Source: Colletotrichum lupini | Taxonomy: Eukaryota > Ascomycota > Sordariomycetes > Glomerellales > Glomerellaceae | Direction: 5' to 3' | Assembly: GCF_023278565.1 (NCBI RefSeq) | Contig: NC_064680.1 | Location: forward strand, 3,906,001 to 3,970,000 | DNA length: 64,000 nt | In this document: positions 1-10,291 of the stretch, piece by piece | Position numbering within the stretch: position 1 is the first letter of the stretch | Layout of the letters: every line of letters starts with the position of its first letter | The notes under the pieces: generated by a model | What the model was told of the DNA's origin: nothing | The model's input: the letters and a program-made list of their open reading frames with translations, nothing else | Database searches by the model: none | Translations under genes and position numbers: made by a program

Positions 1-437
1 ACATCGCGTATGAAGGTCAAACGAAATGGCCGAGCATCGATGTTGAGCTGGCACTTGAAAAGCCCATTCCTACTGGAAAGCTCGGTCAATGTAGATTGTT
101 GGTGGCGTCGAATTGGTTGATTCATGCTGGCAAGTTCATCTACGAGGATATGAAGAAGACGGGCGCGGAGAGGTGGGGCCTAGGCAGATGGGGTCGATGG
201 ACGGAGGCAATTCGAGGTATCCTAAAGGCTGGAGGGCAGACTGACGAAGTGACCGCGAGACTCCAAGCGGCCTTGGACACGATCGTCTCGTTGACGCCAG
301 ATGCCAGTGAGGTTAAGGAGAGCACTGGAGCCGAGGAAAGCAGTGAGGGCGGTGAGGTGAAGGAGAGCATTGAGGTAAAGGAGAGCGGTGAATCAAAGAA
401 TGGTGATCAGGTGAAGGAGGCCGGTGAGACCAAGTAG
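1..437 (+). CDS. 3' part of a DUF3632-like protein (truncated by window edge)
   Basis: The frame is open from base 3 to a TAG at 435-437, so this is the C-terminal part of a gene that starts outside the window. The visible protein has the pattern VASNWLIHAGKFIYEDM followed by ERWGLGRWGRWTEAI. From memory this resembles the C-terminal half of fungal DUF3632 proteins, where an alanine/tryptophan-rich helix precedes a W-x-x-x-RW-x-x-W segment. The function of that family is not known. After about residue 100 the protein ends in a charged tail of imperfect VKES/VKEA units rich in Glu, Lys, Ser and Gly, probably disordered. The assignment rests on recalled family patterns only. The P450 gene downstream is convergent with it. 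Confidence 0.5.
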   Translation, partial: IAYEGQTKWPSIDVELALEKPIPTGKLGQCRLLVASNWLIHAGKFIYEDMKKTGAERWGLGRWGRWTEAIRGILKAGGQTDEVTARLQAALDTIVSLTPDASEVKESTGAEESSEGGEVKESIEVKESGESKNGDQVKEAGETK

Positions 438-1189
438 TTGTTGGAACTGTGAAATAGATAGATCAGATATTCCAGGTTTTTTCCAAGCGCACAAAGATGT
501 AATGCACTGGAATATTTAGCCTAGAGAGCTGTACAAATTGAACATAGACTTAGCATCCAACTCGTAATACTCCGGTCTGTTAGGACGAACGAGATATGTG
601 TCACTTAAGATTTTGAACACGATTTTTGACATTGTTGGGGTAAGCATTCAAACCGTTGCGATTTATGAGGCCTAGGTCGTGAGCTGTCATTGGGGAGCGG
701 GAGGGGAGAAGGGAAGTTCCCTGAAGCCCAGTGGAGTGGTCTGTCGTGGATCAACGGGAGAGGTCACCTCCATCGCTGCCTTAGTTCGGAAATGGTTATA
801 GGACATCAGCATTTGGTGTACAGGCCCCAAAAGCAGCGGAGCAGACGGGATGCACGCGAGGGATCTGTTGCTGGGACAAAAACGCAGCGTGGGCAGCATC
901 AGCTGGACACGCCAAGCAACAAAGACAAATCAAGGCATGCACGGAGACAAGTAGACCACTTGCGACGTGGAACTAGAGAGCAGGCATAGAGCATGACTTG
1001 CATAGTCCTATCAAGTCGGTATGTTGCATGACGGCAAGGTTGCTGAGTGGTGATTTCTTTGGCGGGGAAATCGCGTCGAAAAGTGCGACAAGTATCTTGC
1101 TCCTGAGTTTGCTCCTCGCCAGCTTTGAACCTCGCAGGATCATGGTATTTGTCAATCAGTCTAGATCATTGAAAGTTGAAAGTACGAGT
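438..1189. other. intergenic, convergent 3' ends
   Basis: About 750 bases between the partial DUF3632-like gene and the 3' end of the P450 gene. Only short overlapping open frames on both strands are present, none with splice logic or a recognisable motif. No RNA gene seen. Confidence 0.6.
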
Positions 1190-2833
1190 TTATATGACAA
1201 AGCGTCGGTGCTTCTCGCTCCTGACCGCAATTCTGTACGGAAAAGGTTTGACACGAGCAATCACACCTGGCAGCTGTTCGTATTTGACCTCAATCTCCCG
1301 TCCGTCTTCGTCCACCGCTCTTTGAATGTTGAAAATCGCCAAAAATTGCGCAATACATAAAAAGATTGTCTGGTCGGCAATATACCTTCCGGGACAAGCT
1401 CTGCGTCCGAATCCGTACACAACATCAGTTGGTGGAGGTTCATTGAACGGCTCGAAATACCGCTCAGGTTTGAACTTCATTGGGTCATGATATGTGTTGG
1501 GGTCGTGCATGAGCGACGCAGCTGCAGGAAACAAAAGCGTGTCCTTGGGTATGAAATAGCCGTTGTAAGTATCGTCTTCCGTAGTCAAGTGCGGGAAGCC
1601 CATGGGTGCAAGTGTGTGCCAGCGAAGTGCCTCTTGTGCTATAGCGTGAACGTATGGGAGGCTGTCTTTGTCGGAGAATGAAGGAAGACGTGAGTCGCCC
1701 ACCACGCGGTCAATCTCATCTTGTGCTCTCTTTTGAACTTCTGGGTATACGACCAAGGCCGCAAAGATGGAGTACAGCATCGCGCCAGTCGTATCAGTGC
1801 CTGCATTTAGCATAGATGCAGCTGTCCAGCCGATAACGCTTTTCTCCTCGGGGTCAATCTTTCGATGAAGGTCTTTGATCAAGCCAGCGACGTACGAAAC
1901 ATCATCGTTTCCGTTCGCCATTTGCTCCTTAACGTAGTCGTAGGGAACCTCAATTCCCTGGAGCAGATGTTGTCGGAAGATTTCAGCCGTCTTTTTGAAC
2001 CCCGCGCCCGGCATCCAAGTCGGGACGTATTTTAGCCATGGGATCAAGTCAACCATCCAGGCACCTGGGCTCGTGGCTTTGGAGAAATCCTCCATTACCT
2101 GCTTAGACATGTCCACGATGGGGTCGTTCTTCTTCGGGTCCGTTCTGTAATTGTAGAGAATTCGTAGCATGATAGAGCCCGCGAATCTGGATTACAAAGT
2201 CAGGTTTTATTCATTCCCCCACTCTTGAGTAAGGTATGCAACAACAACTGCTTACTGGTTCAAATGGCCTTGCAGGGTATCGCTGTTGGAGTCTTCGTAT
2301 GTTTGCTTCAAGAACCGCAGAGTTTCACGCTCTTGGATCGGTTCGAATCGTATGATCGACTTCTTACTGACTTGAGTTGCCGTAAGTTTCCGATGCAATC
2401 GAAAATTCTTATTGTACGGCATCATGCCCATGATGTCTCCATAACCGACTCTGTGAAAATCACATTAGTTCAACAATCGATTCTCGTGGAAGTAAATCTC
2501 GTACAGCTCACTAGCAAAAACCAGCTTAGGCCGCGACGCACTCTTCAGAGCGCGTGTCTCCAACATGTCAAGCACGGCTTGTTTGTCATGGAGAATGACG
2601 AAACGTTGACCAAGCACAGATACTGAGGTGATTGGGCCATATTGCTCCTTGTGTTTCTGCCAATGTACCCATTCAAGAGTTCCGGAAGGGGGAAGATCCA
2701 AAATGTTGCCGAGAAATGGCAAACCTCTGGGTCCAGGCGGCAATGGACCCCTATGTCGTTGTTGGATGCGGTTAAAGATAATGTAGCAGAGCAGCACTAT
2801 GGCTACGGAGTAAATCAGTGGAGTGCCAAACAT
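1190..2833 (-). CDS. cytochrome P450 monooxygenase
   Basis: Three exons on the minus strand: 2833-2505, 2450-2256 and 2186-1190, giving 506 residues. The introns (2504-2451, 54 nt, GTACGA..TTCACAG; 2255-2187, 69 nt, GTAAGC..ATCCAG) are in phase and remove all stops. A hydrophobic N-terminal anchor is followed by the proline hinge PLPPGPRGLPFLGN. The I-helix oxygen-binding motif AGTDTT lies near residues 303-308, the ExxR motif (EALR) at 360-363, and the heme-binding loop FGRRACPGR has its cysteine ligand near residue 439. These are the standard class II microsomal P450 features, so this is an intact ER-bound heme monooxygenase taking electrons from a P450 reductase. The substrate cannot be told; the sequence looks nearest to CYP families seen in fungal secondary metabolism (O-methylsterigmatocystin oxidoreductase-like). 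No other biosynthetic gene flanks it, so it may act alone. Confidence 0.93.
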
Positions 2834-4811
2834 GACGACTCGAAGAAAGATTGCTGGTACATTTGAGAAGTTATTTGTCTACAAAAAGGAGGAATTCATC
2901 TCTATTTAGAGATATTTGCCTTAGAACGTGTGGATTACCTAGCCCAATGGCTTACATCTCGCTAAAGTCAAGCTTATACAGTCAGCAAGGAACAAGATTC
3001 ATTATGGTTAACCTCTTTATTCATTCCGCCAGTAGGAAACAAATGAGTGTGAGCGGCTTATGTCAGATATGAGAGCTGACGCTGCACTAATCATCCTTGG
3101 GGGAGCTAAATCACAATCGCGTGCACGTGAATGGCTCAGCATCATGGCCCAAGTCCACCGACCTGATTGGCATCATCGGACTGATCCCTGCATCCCCCAC
3201 TACTGCGGTACGTGCTAACTGCCTTAGTCGAATGGCTTTAGTACGAGAAACCTTTGTCACGTGCATTCACTCATGAGTGTCATCAATGAAGCCGACAACT
3301 GGTATCTACAATGAACGTCTTGAATACCGTAGCCCTCTGATAGACTTAACCTGCCGATGTTAGAGACTGTAACAATCTTCTTTCCGAAAGAGCCCGAAGC
3401 ATGAGAAATGCCCCAGAGTTTCTTTTTCGTTCGAACTTGTGCCTCATCGTAAGTGGATTTCGAGTAGGCGGTCCGGGTCGAGTGATTCGGGACACGTTGA
3501 CGAGTTTGCCAATCTATATCCATTTGACCACTGACGTCGCCTTTGGAGCTGCTAGGAGGACTTATGGTCATCTAGGGTCGAGAGTTCATATGGGAGCAAT
3601 TGGTGTCAGGAAACAGTGATACCATCGTGACAGTTTATCGGTACCTCCAGCAGCATAGGTACCTACCCCACTCTGGGATCAGTCTGGCAGTGTTGACCAG
3701 ATCAATCCGCTGTGCCCGCAGTGGGGAACGCCCGTAAGCGGTGAGGTTGATCAAACGAGGTCATCCCTGGTTCTTTCGAATGGCATGCTTGCAGAACGAC
3801 CTCGGGAAATACCCTGAGTCGGCGTGTCAGTTGCCATCCGCCAGCATCAAGCCCAGACTATCACATACAATCTGGCCCAGCGCAAAAGATATGTTCTTAC
3901 AAGCGGTCGCAAAGTTCTCTTCTGGCAAGAATACGGAGGTCCTCATTCGGCTGCACCGATACCTGCGGCCGGTCCTGACCGGGAGTGGGGCCTGCGGGCA
4001 GACGTTGATGGGATCCGCCACAGCTGCATTTGCCGCACTCGGGGCGGCGTCGGTTGCCCAGCTTCGGATCGCTGCCGAGCCAATCCCGGTCTGGGTCAGT
4101 CTGTCGAGGGTCTTGGTCACTCATGCAGTGGCTTCTTCCGCGATTTGCTTCCTGGAGCAGACTTGAGGTCCCCATAGGTACGAAGCACTTGCCCAGAGAA
4201 ATACCTAAATCTTTCTAGTAGTGCGTAGAAGAGATTCCCAGAACATACTGAGTTCTATCCTATTCAGTTAGCATGAAGGAAGCCATTGAAGGTCCGGAAA
4301 TCCCTCCTTCCGCTCTGTGTGCTGCTAAGATGACTGCGGAGTGTTGATCGTGGTATAACCCACTCCATAGAGGCCTTGTGAACAGGGAGACCGTTGGCAA
4401 TGCCTCACACGAAACGTGAATTATAAATGGATGGTCACGGTGGTGTCGGCCCACATCCAAGTGTGACGCTGCAGCCGCGGCGAGCCGATGCCGGTGGGTT
4501 CTCGTGATAACCTAAGCATGTAAAGTGGGGCGATTGCTTAATCAGATGATCTGATAAGATCAAATTCTCCCACCTGCCCACCTGCCACCTGCCCCAAGCG
4601 CACTTTCTGCACTCAGCGAATTCCACCTTACTTTTTTGTCCTGAGGTCTCCCCGCCCGGGCAACCTCAGCTTTTACCTCCTGCAACCTCACCTCTCGACG
4701 ACATATCAACAGCATCATCGCGACCTTTTCGGGGACCCGTGCATCGGCATAACGCGCACCCCACGGTCGGCTTGCTTTGTCGATGCAAATACCCGCAACT
4801 CGGCCGTGAAA
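2834..4811. other. divergent intergenic region, P450 / ferric reductase
   Basis: About 2 kb upstream of both the P450 (minus) and the ferric reductase (plus), so it should carry both promoters. Frames between 3257 and 3571 (minus) and 3741 and 4177 (both strands) overlap one another, lack recognisable motifs and were not accepted as genes. The stretch just before 4812 is rich in CACCTGCC-type pyrimidine tracts, as often seen in fungal 5' untranslated leaders. Confidence 0.5.
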
Positions 4812-7364
4812 ATGCGCGCTCCGCCGTCGGGGCTCCGGCTACTCCCGCCCACCCTCATCGCCGCACTGTGCCTCTTCGTCGCCTCCGCCTCGGCCCTCGC
4901 AGGCAGCGGCGGCGTCTGCTTCGACACATGTTCCAACACCCTCCGCCAACCGCAGTTTAACGACACACAGTCCTACAATGGGAGCTTGCCCTCAAGGTCG
5001 AGGCTGATCCCGCAGTGCGTGAGCCAGCTGCACATCAAGTCGCTCTACCTCTGCGCCGACCTGCACTGCGACTTGACGCACCGTGTCGCTGGCTTGAGCA
5101 ATGTCAACCACACGTGCCAGGCCTACATGAACACCTCGCTACCGCCCTTTGAGATCGTCGCTGGTTATTCTGATGAGGACATTGCTGGCTTGCGGAGGTT
5201 GACCAAGGCGGAAGGGTCCAACTCGTCGACTGTGCTGAATGAGGTGGTGTTGCCTGCGGACGCTTATTATCAGATCTGGTTCGACTCTCTCGTATGGGAC
5301 CCAAGTATTTCCCCGGACTGGAACTCAAGGACTGACAACACATAGGAATCCGTCGAGTACACATACGGTAATCACTACAGATATGGGTACGTGCTCTCGC
5401 TTTCGTCTATGCTTGGGTGGCGGTCGCTAATTTCTCATACCCAGGTTCTATGTGATTGTCTTCTGGTTCATCGTTGTCGCCATCGGGCTAGGATCTCGCC
5501 TCGTGTCGGCCATCGGAAACCTTCAAAAGCAGGAATGGGATTCACGAAAGTCGTCCAGCATCCTTCACTGGTCCGCCCTCTGGCTCAAGCGATACATCAC
5601 CGTCCCCGCCACCTTCGGCTACCGCTGCTCTCAGAACCTCGGCTGGTGCACCATTCCGCCACGCATCCAGAGTCTCACCATCTTCACCTTTATTGCCGCG
5701 AACGTCTTCTTCTGTGTGCACGGGTACTGGATCTTCTCCGGTCACATGTAGTAAGTGTAGCTTGCTCTACTCTTCGCCTTACCTCACTAGCTCACGCCCC
5801 CTAGTTGGCCGCAGAAATACCATTTGGTCTGGCGCTATGTAGCCGATAGAACCGGCATCATCTCTTTCGCCAACTTCCCCATCATCTGGCTATTTGGCAT
5901 GAGGAACAACCTTCTCATGTGGCTGACCGGCTGGGACTTTGGGACGTACAACAACTTCCACCGTTGGGTTGCCCGCGTCTCGACGCTCCAAGCTGTCACC
6001 CACTCCGTCGGCTACGTTGTTCTGGTCTTTGATGGTAGGACGCACACCACCTCTTACGAAGTTCAAAGCTAACTTTTTTCAGACGGCGATTGGAATTACT
6101 GGATGTCGTATTGGCACCAGATGTGGTGGATTGAAGGATGGTTTGTGAGTAATGCCCTCTTGGGCTTTCAGTAGCATATGCTGACCTCAAACCAAAGGCT
6201 ACCGTTGGCATGTGCGCCTTGCTCTTTGCCTCCGTCTTTTGGATGCGACGAAAGCAATACGAGCTCTTCCTCGTTCTTCACATTCTACTGTCGATTCTTG
6301 TCCTCATCACCATGCTTGGGTAAGTTTCGACATTCTTCTCTCTTGACTTCCCAGTACTCATGAACTCTAGCCACGTCTCCATCTTCCTTGGGCAGTTTGA
6401 CATTCTCTTCTGGGTACCTTGCCTCATTTGGATTGGCGATCGTATTCTACGCATGTCGCGGACGCTGTCCTTCAACCTCAAGTTCTGGAATACGTTCGCC
6501 CTCGCCACGTATGACGCGAACTCGAACATCGTCCGCATCAATGTCCCATACTCGACTAGCTTCTACGAGCCCAAGGCTGGCACCTACTATTACCTTCATG
6601 TCCTCAGCGACAAGCGATTTTGGGAAAGCCACCCATTCACAATGGCCTGCACAACGACAAACATGAACGTTAGAAGAAAGTCATCTAGCGAGCAGACTCC
6701 CCTACTCGTAGCGGGAGAGCATGATATAGAACCTATCTCTGAGGTTGGGTACGAGCCGAGGAGAGGCGAGCCATCAATGACGTTCCTTATCCGCCCGTAC
6801 GACAGCTTTACCGGTCGCCTACGTGAGGATGCAGCAGCGCAGTGGCCCCGCCCTGCACGCCTCCGCGTTCTCGTGGAAGGTCCCTACGGTCACAAGCAGC
6901 CCTTCAACCAGTTCGATGACCTCCTTTTCATCGTTGGAGGCAGTGGTATTGTGGTGCCGCTCGCCCACCTCGCAGAGCTCACCAAGGCATCTTCAAAGAC
7001 TCGGTCGATTAAGATCGTCTGGGCAGTCCGCGAACTGAGCTTCGCGGTGGATGTGCTACGCCATGACTTTGAAGACGCCTTTGATTGTGGGAAGTTGTCG
7101 GTCGATATTTATGTTACGCAACACAGTCTCGCATCGAATGCTCCGCGGCCAGAGGAGTGGCCGGAGCAGGTTCGTTTACTTCACGGGCGTCCCGAAGTTC
7201 GTGAAGATGTACAGGACGCGGCCACCGCAGCTGACAAGGCCAGTCTTGCCGTCATTGCGTGTGGGCCTGCTGTTGTGGCCGACGATGCTCGAAAGTCAGT
7301 TGTTGAAATGCTTGGCCGTGGGTGGTCTAGAATCGAATACTTCCAAGAAAGCTTCAACTGGTAA
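4812..7364 (+). CDS. ferric-chelate reductase (FRE family, NOX/FRE superfamily)
   Basis: Seven exons: 4812-5291, 5346-5386, 5445-5750, 5805-6034, 6083-6144, 6198-6319 and 6371-7364, with six in-phase introns of 48-58 nt; the product is 744 residues. The ATG at 4812 starts a signal-peptide-like N-terminus, then comes a Cys-containing extracellular region with N-glycosylation sites. The multi-pass ferric reductase domain has paired histidines in its helices (HRWVARVSTLQAVTH; LHILLSILVLITMLGH) fitting bis-heme coordination. The C-terminal half has the FAD motif HPFTMA near 501-506, the NADPH loop GGSGI near 603-607, CGP near 711-713 and the usual ending FQESFNW. It should be a plasma-membrane enzyme passing electrons from cytosolic NADPH through FAD and heme to extracellular Fe(III) or Cu(II) chelates. 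No ferroxidase/permease pair is adjacent. Which metal it serves cannot be told. Confidence 0.95.
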
Positions 7365-7500
7365 GCGATGAGGGATCTTGAGACGATTTAGATCGTTATT
7401 TTGGATATAGAGTATTATCACGAGCATAAGATGGCGTCAAGCGTTTGGATTTACTGATTTACATATTACACAAATACATTTCATCTAGAGGCTCGACATA

Positions 7501-8184
7501 TTAGTCGCCATTGGTATGCTCCGTCTTCCGCTTCTTGTGCTTCACATCTACAACCTCTTCCTCCATTAGCTCGCTCTTCTCATCTAGGCCGCTCCACTTG
7601 GGCTTTCCATCGGGAAGATCAACGACCCTCTGCCCGTAAAAGATGTGCTTCCTACTCAGCGATTAGCATCACGGCTTTCAGCCAAGCGTTCACCTTGACA
7701 ACGAAGGAAGTACTCACTGAACATCAAACTTCTTCCTCTTCTCTTCCCCATCAAAATGCAACAGCCCAGGGAACAACAATACCATGTTCCTGCCCTCATC
7801 CATGATTCGACTCCCGCAGAACCCGCAGCTCACTTTACACGGCAAATCGTGGCCCTGCAAATTCTTCCCCGACGAGTAGAACGTCAACCCATCAACCCCG
7901 TTATCGAACGCCAAGTCTTCTTTATGGAAGATGGCGGCCCATTGGAAGGGCGCGCCGTGCATCTTTTGGCAATCTCTGCAGTGGCAGAACTTTGATGCTA
8001 GGGGCTCATCTTTTGAGAGCCAATAGGTTACTTGGCCGCATTGGCAGGCGCCACGGATTTTCTTGTGGAAGGCTTCGCCGTGGGGGTGGGATTTCCCTGG
8101 GGCGATGTAGGGGGCTTGGGTTTTCCAGTGTTCATCTTTGGAGTTTGTTGTAGTTTTGGTTTCGGTGGTTTCGGGTTTCTTCAT
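7501..8184 (-). CDS. GFA / CENP-V domain protein
   Basis: Two exons on the minus strand, 8184-7718 and 7651-7501, separated by a 66-nt in-phase intron (GTGAGT..GAGTAG); 205 residues. The core has the zinc-binding cysteine pattern of the GFA (glutathione-dependent formaldehyde-activating enzyme)/CENP-V fold: CQCGQVTYW, then FCHCRDCQKMHG, then CGFCGS. The segment after the splice, KHIFYGQRVVDLPDGKPKW, matches the usual end of fungal members and supports the junction. The C-terminus carries a basic KHKKRK stretch that could be a nuclear signal. Many proteins of this family have no proven formaldehyde activity, so the enzymatic role is open. The gene is tail-to-tail with the ferric reductase, with only 136 bases between the stop codons. 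Confidence 0.9.
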
Positions 8185-9274
8185 TTTGAGGGTTGAGTGG
8201 GAGGGAGCTCGAGGTTGTGGTCCGGCTGTGGTTAAGGTGGTGCGTGAAGGGTGGAAGTCGTAGTGCTTGGGTCTCGCCCGGTGCTAGAATCGGTCTCGAT
8301 GATTGTCGTAGAGTTTCTCTTTCTGTCTTCTAAGCCAAATTGAACACCAAAGATGGGGCAGAATGCAAAGGTTTTGTCGAATCCTCGTGGATGCTGCGAG
8401 GGAGAACGAGCATAGGCCCCCAATGACGCGGTGATTGATGACATCACTGGCGTAAACATCTATGATGCCTTTATTCGGGCGTGAAATAAGAAATGTCCCG
8501 CACTGGTAATCTTTTTGGTCTACTCTGGGTTAGAGAGGGAAAAGCCACGGTTTCGACGATCTATGGGGTAAGGTAGGGCGTTGAAATGTGTAACGGTTGA
8601 GCTAAGGCGCTTTGGTATGGGGTGGTTGGTCTGAAGTCCAAACGGGATGTCTGGAATCGGGATGAACCGCACCTTTTTTCCTATGGTGTATCTTGATCTA
8701 TCTTTCCTTGCACCTTCCTCCCTCTTAATTGCCCTTTGATTTTTGGGAAGACTGCGGTCATCGATCTTTGGCGTTGAGGGCTCCCCCGTCTGATCAAGGG
8801 GTAAGGGAGATGAACCGGCGCTCGGACTGGCGTTCGAGATGTCATCGGGTCATCATCGATCGGGCCTGTTTACCCCACAGATTGCAAGCAAATCGGGGAA
8901 AGGGCCCTGACGATCTTGCGTCCCAATGTGAGCTACCGCGAACTCGATGTCGTTAGAAGGGAGGTGAGGTCATCATGTGTAAGCAATGTGATAGATGGGA
9001 GTAGGTAAGTCACGCAATCAATTGGTATTTGCGACTATGACAAGGTGAAGTTTGACTCTATCCAAACCGTGGACTATAGCGAGTGCGATACTAGTAATTC
9101 GCAATGTCCCACGACAACAATCAGCTTGAAATCTTTCCTATGAGCTTCTGGTTGATATGGTGCGTATGCTGTTGGGAAGAGAACAACAGCTTGAGTCTCT
9201 CAGCCTTCCGTTAAAGCACCTGCACTGGGTAAGCCTCTTTCACAAATAGCAGTGTACAACCCCCACAACTTACA
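8185..9274. other. intergenic
   Basis: About 1.1 kb upstream of the GFA gene. It likely contains that gene's promoter and the 3' end of the small gene model at 9275-9563. No coding or RNA feature could be supported. Confidence 0.5.
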
Positions 9275-9563
9275 TTACTTCTTCGACGTAGCCATCTTGT
9301 CCCAGGAGTCTTGCCAATCGCCAAGATACGTCTTTATCTTTTTCACCTGAACATTCTTTGTAGTTTTGCCGCCTCTCTTAGAGCTACTATAAAGCTTCTC
9401 TGTGATGGTCCGCGAGTTTCCAAGATAGTCTTGAAGCATGGGGGATGTGTCTCCAGCACTACCAGCAATGTATCATGTTAGCTCAGTCCAAGTTTCGTTG
9501 CCAACAAATCCTCCCCTACCTTTTGACTGTAGAACTGGAGGTTGTAGATCTAGACTGGTCCAT
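9275..9563 (-). CDS. possible small two-exon gene, unknown 75-aa protein
   Basis: Minus-strand model with exon 1 at 9563-9520 and exon 2 at 9458-9275, joined across a 61-nt intron (AAAG|GTAGGG .. GCTGGTAG) that carries a consensus branch site, AGCTAACA, near its 3' end. The join is in phase and yields 75 residues rich in Ser, Thr and Lys, including TSPMLQDYLGNSRTITEKLY and KTYLGDWQDSWDKM, and ending KMATSKK. I do not recognise the protein. The second exon alone is too short to stand out, but the splice logic and a balanced, soluble-looking composition argue for coding. The true start could lie further upstream. A longer open frame across 9550-9798 in another frame shows no support. Confidence 0.4.
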
Positions 9564-10291
9564 TTCTCGAACGCTGTTGTGGACTGAAAAGTGCGGCTTT
9601 GGTATAATTTCCTAGCGTTGTGACTTGAGAGCATCTATATAATAGTAAAGACCACAATAGCTTGATGGTACGCTTGCCAAATTCTTGCTGGTTATTGAAA
9701 CATGTTTTGAGGGCTCTTTTGTATTGCTTCTGAAATATGCCTGCTAACATAATTGGCGCTGGATGGGCATATTCACGTCTCATAGATTTAATTAGCATCA
9801 GTCGTTCACAGACAAGTGGTGCTATTGGTATCTAGAAGCCATGTCAACTCAATAGCACACAACGTCAAAGTTACACATTACAAGCATGATAAGATTTAGC
9901 TCGATTAGCACGGGACGCAACGGGGAGCAATACACCACGGAAGTGCCTTTACAAGTCATTGGTCGCCTGATTTGGTAGTCCGCTTGGCAAGCACCCCTGC
10001 CACCCTGGCGAATAGGAGGCAAAAGCACAGCTGTGCCTTGTTCCTACTGCAGCCTCACCCGACCATGCTGAGGGATGTTGGCATGTTCCTGATTTCTGCC
10101 GAATCTCTGTCCCGTTTCTCTTCCTTAAATTCCATTTCAATTCACGCCTGGTCGATGGGTGCGAGTGATCTGTGCATTTCTGTTTCGCTCCTCCTTTACC
10201 CAAATGCCTTCCTCTGCTCTCTTCGTCTATCTTATTGCCAGATATCCCGACTCAGATTAGATTCATTTCTCATTCTACCGATCGCGAGATA
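9564..10291. other. upstream region of the large finger-protein gene
   Basis: About 730 bases between the small minus-strand model and the ATG at 10292. The last 250 bases are pyrimidine-rich (runs of CTCTTC, CTCCTTTACC), consistent with a 5' leader. An in-frame extension to 10172 exists but lacks an ATG-led, protein-like sequence, so it was treated as leader. Confidence 0.45.

Noticed and set aside
3257..3571. Minus-strand ATG-led 104-codon frame
   Set aside because: Composition is not unreasonable, but no splice sites, motif or leader support it.
3741..4177. Overlapping open frames on both strands
   Set aside because: Four frames of similar length overlap with no ATG context, introns or family motifs; best explained as GC-rich intergenic DNA.
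1190..10291. P450, ferric reductase and GFA genes as a secondary-metabolite cluster
   Set aside because: No polyketide synthase, peptide synthetase, terpene cyclase or cluster regulator is present, and the genes have unrelated roles.
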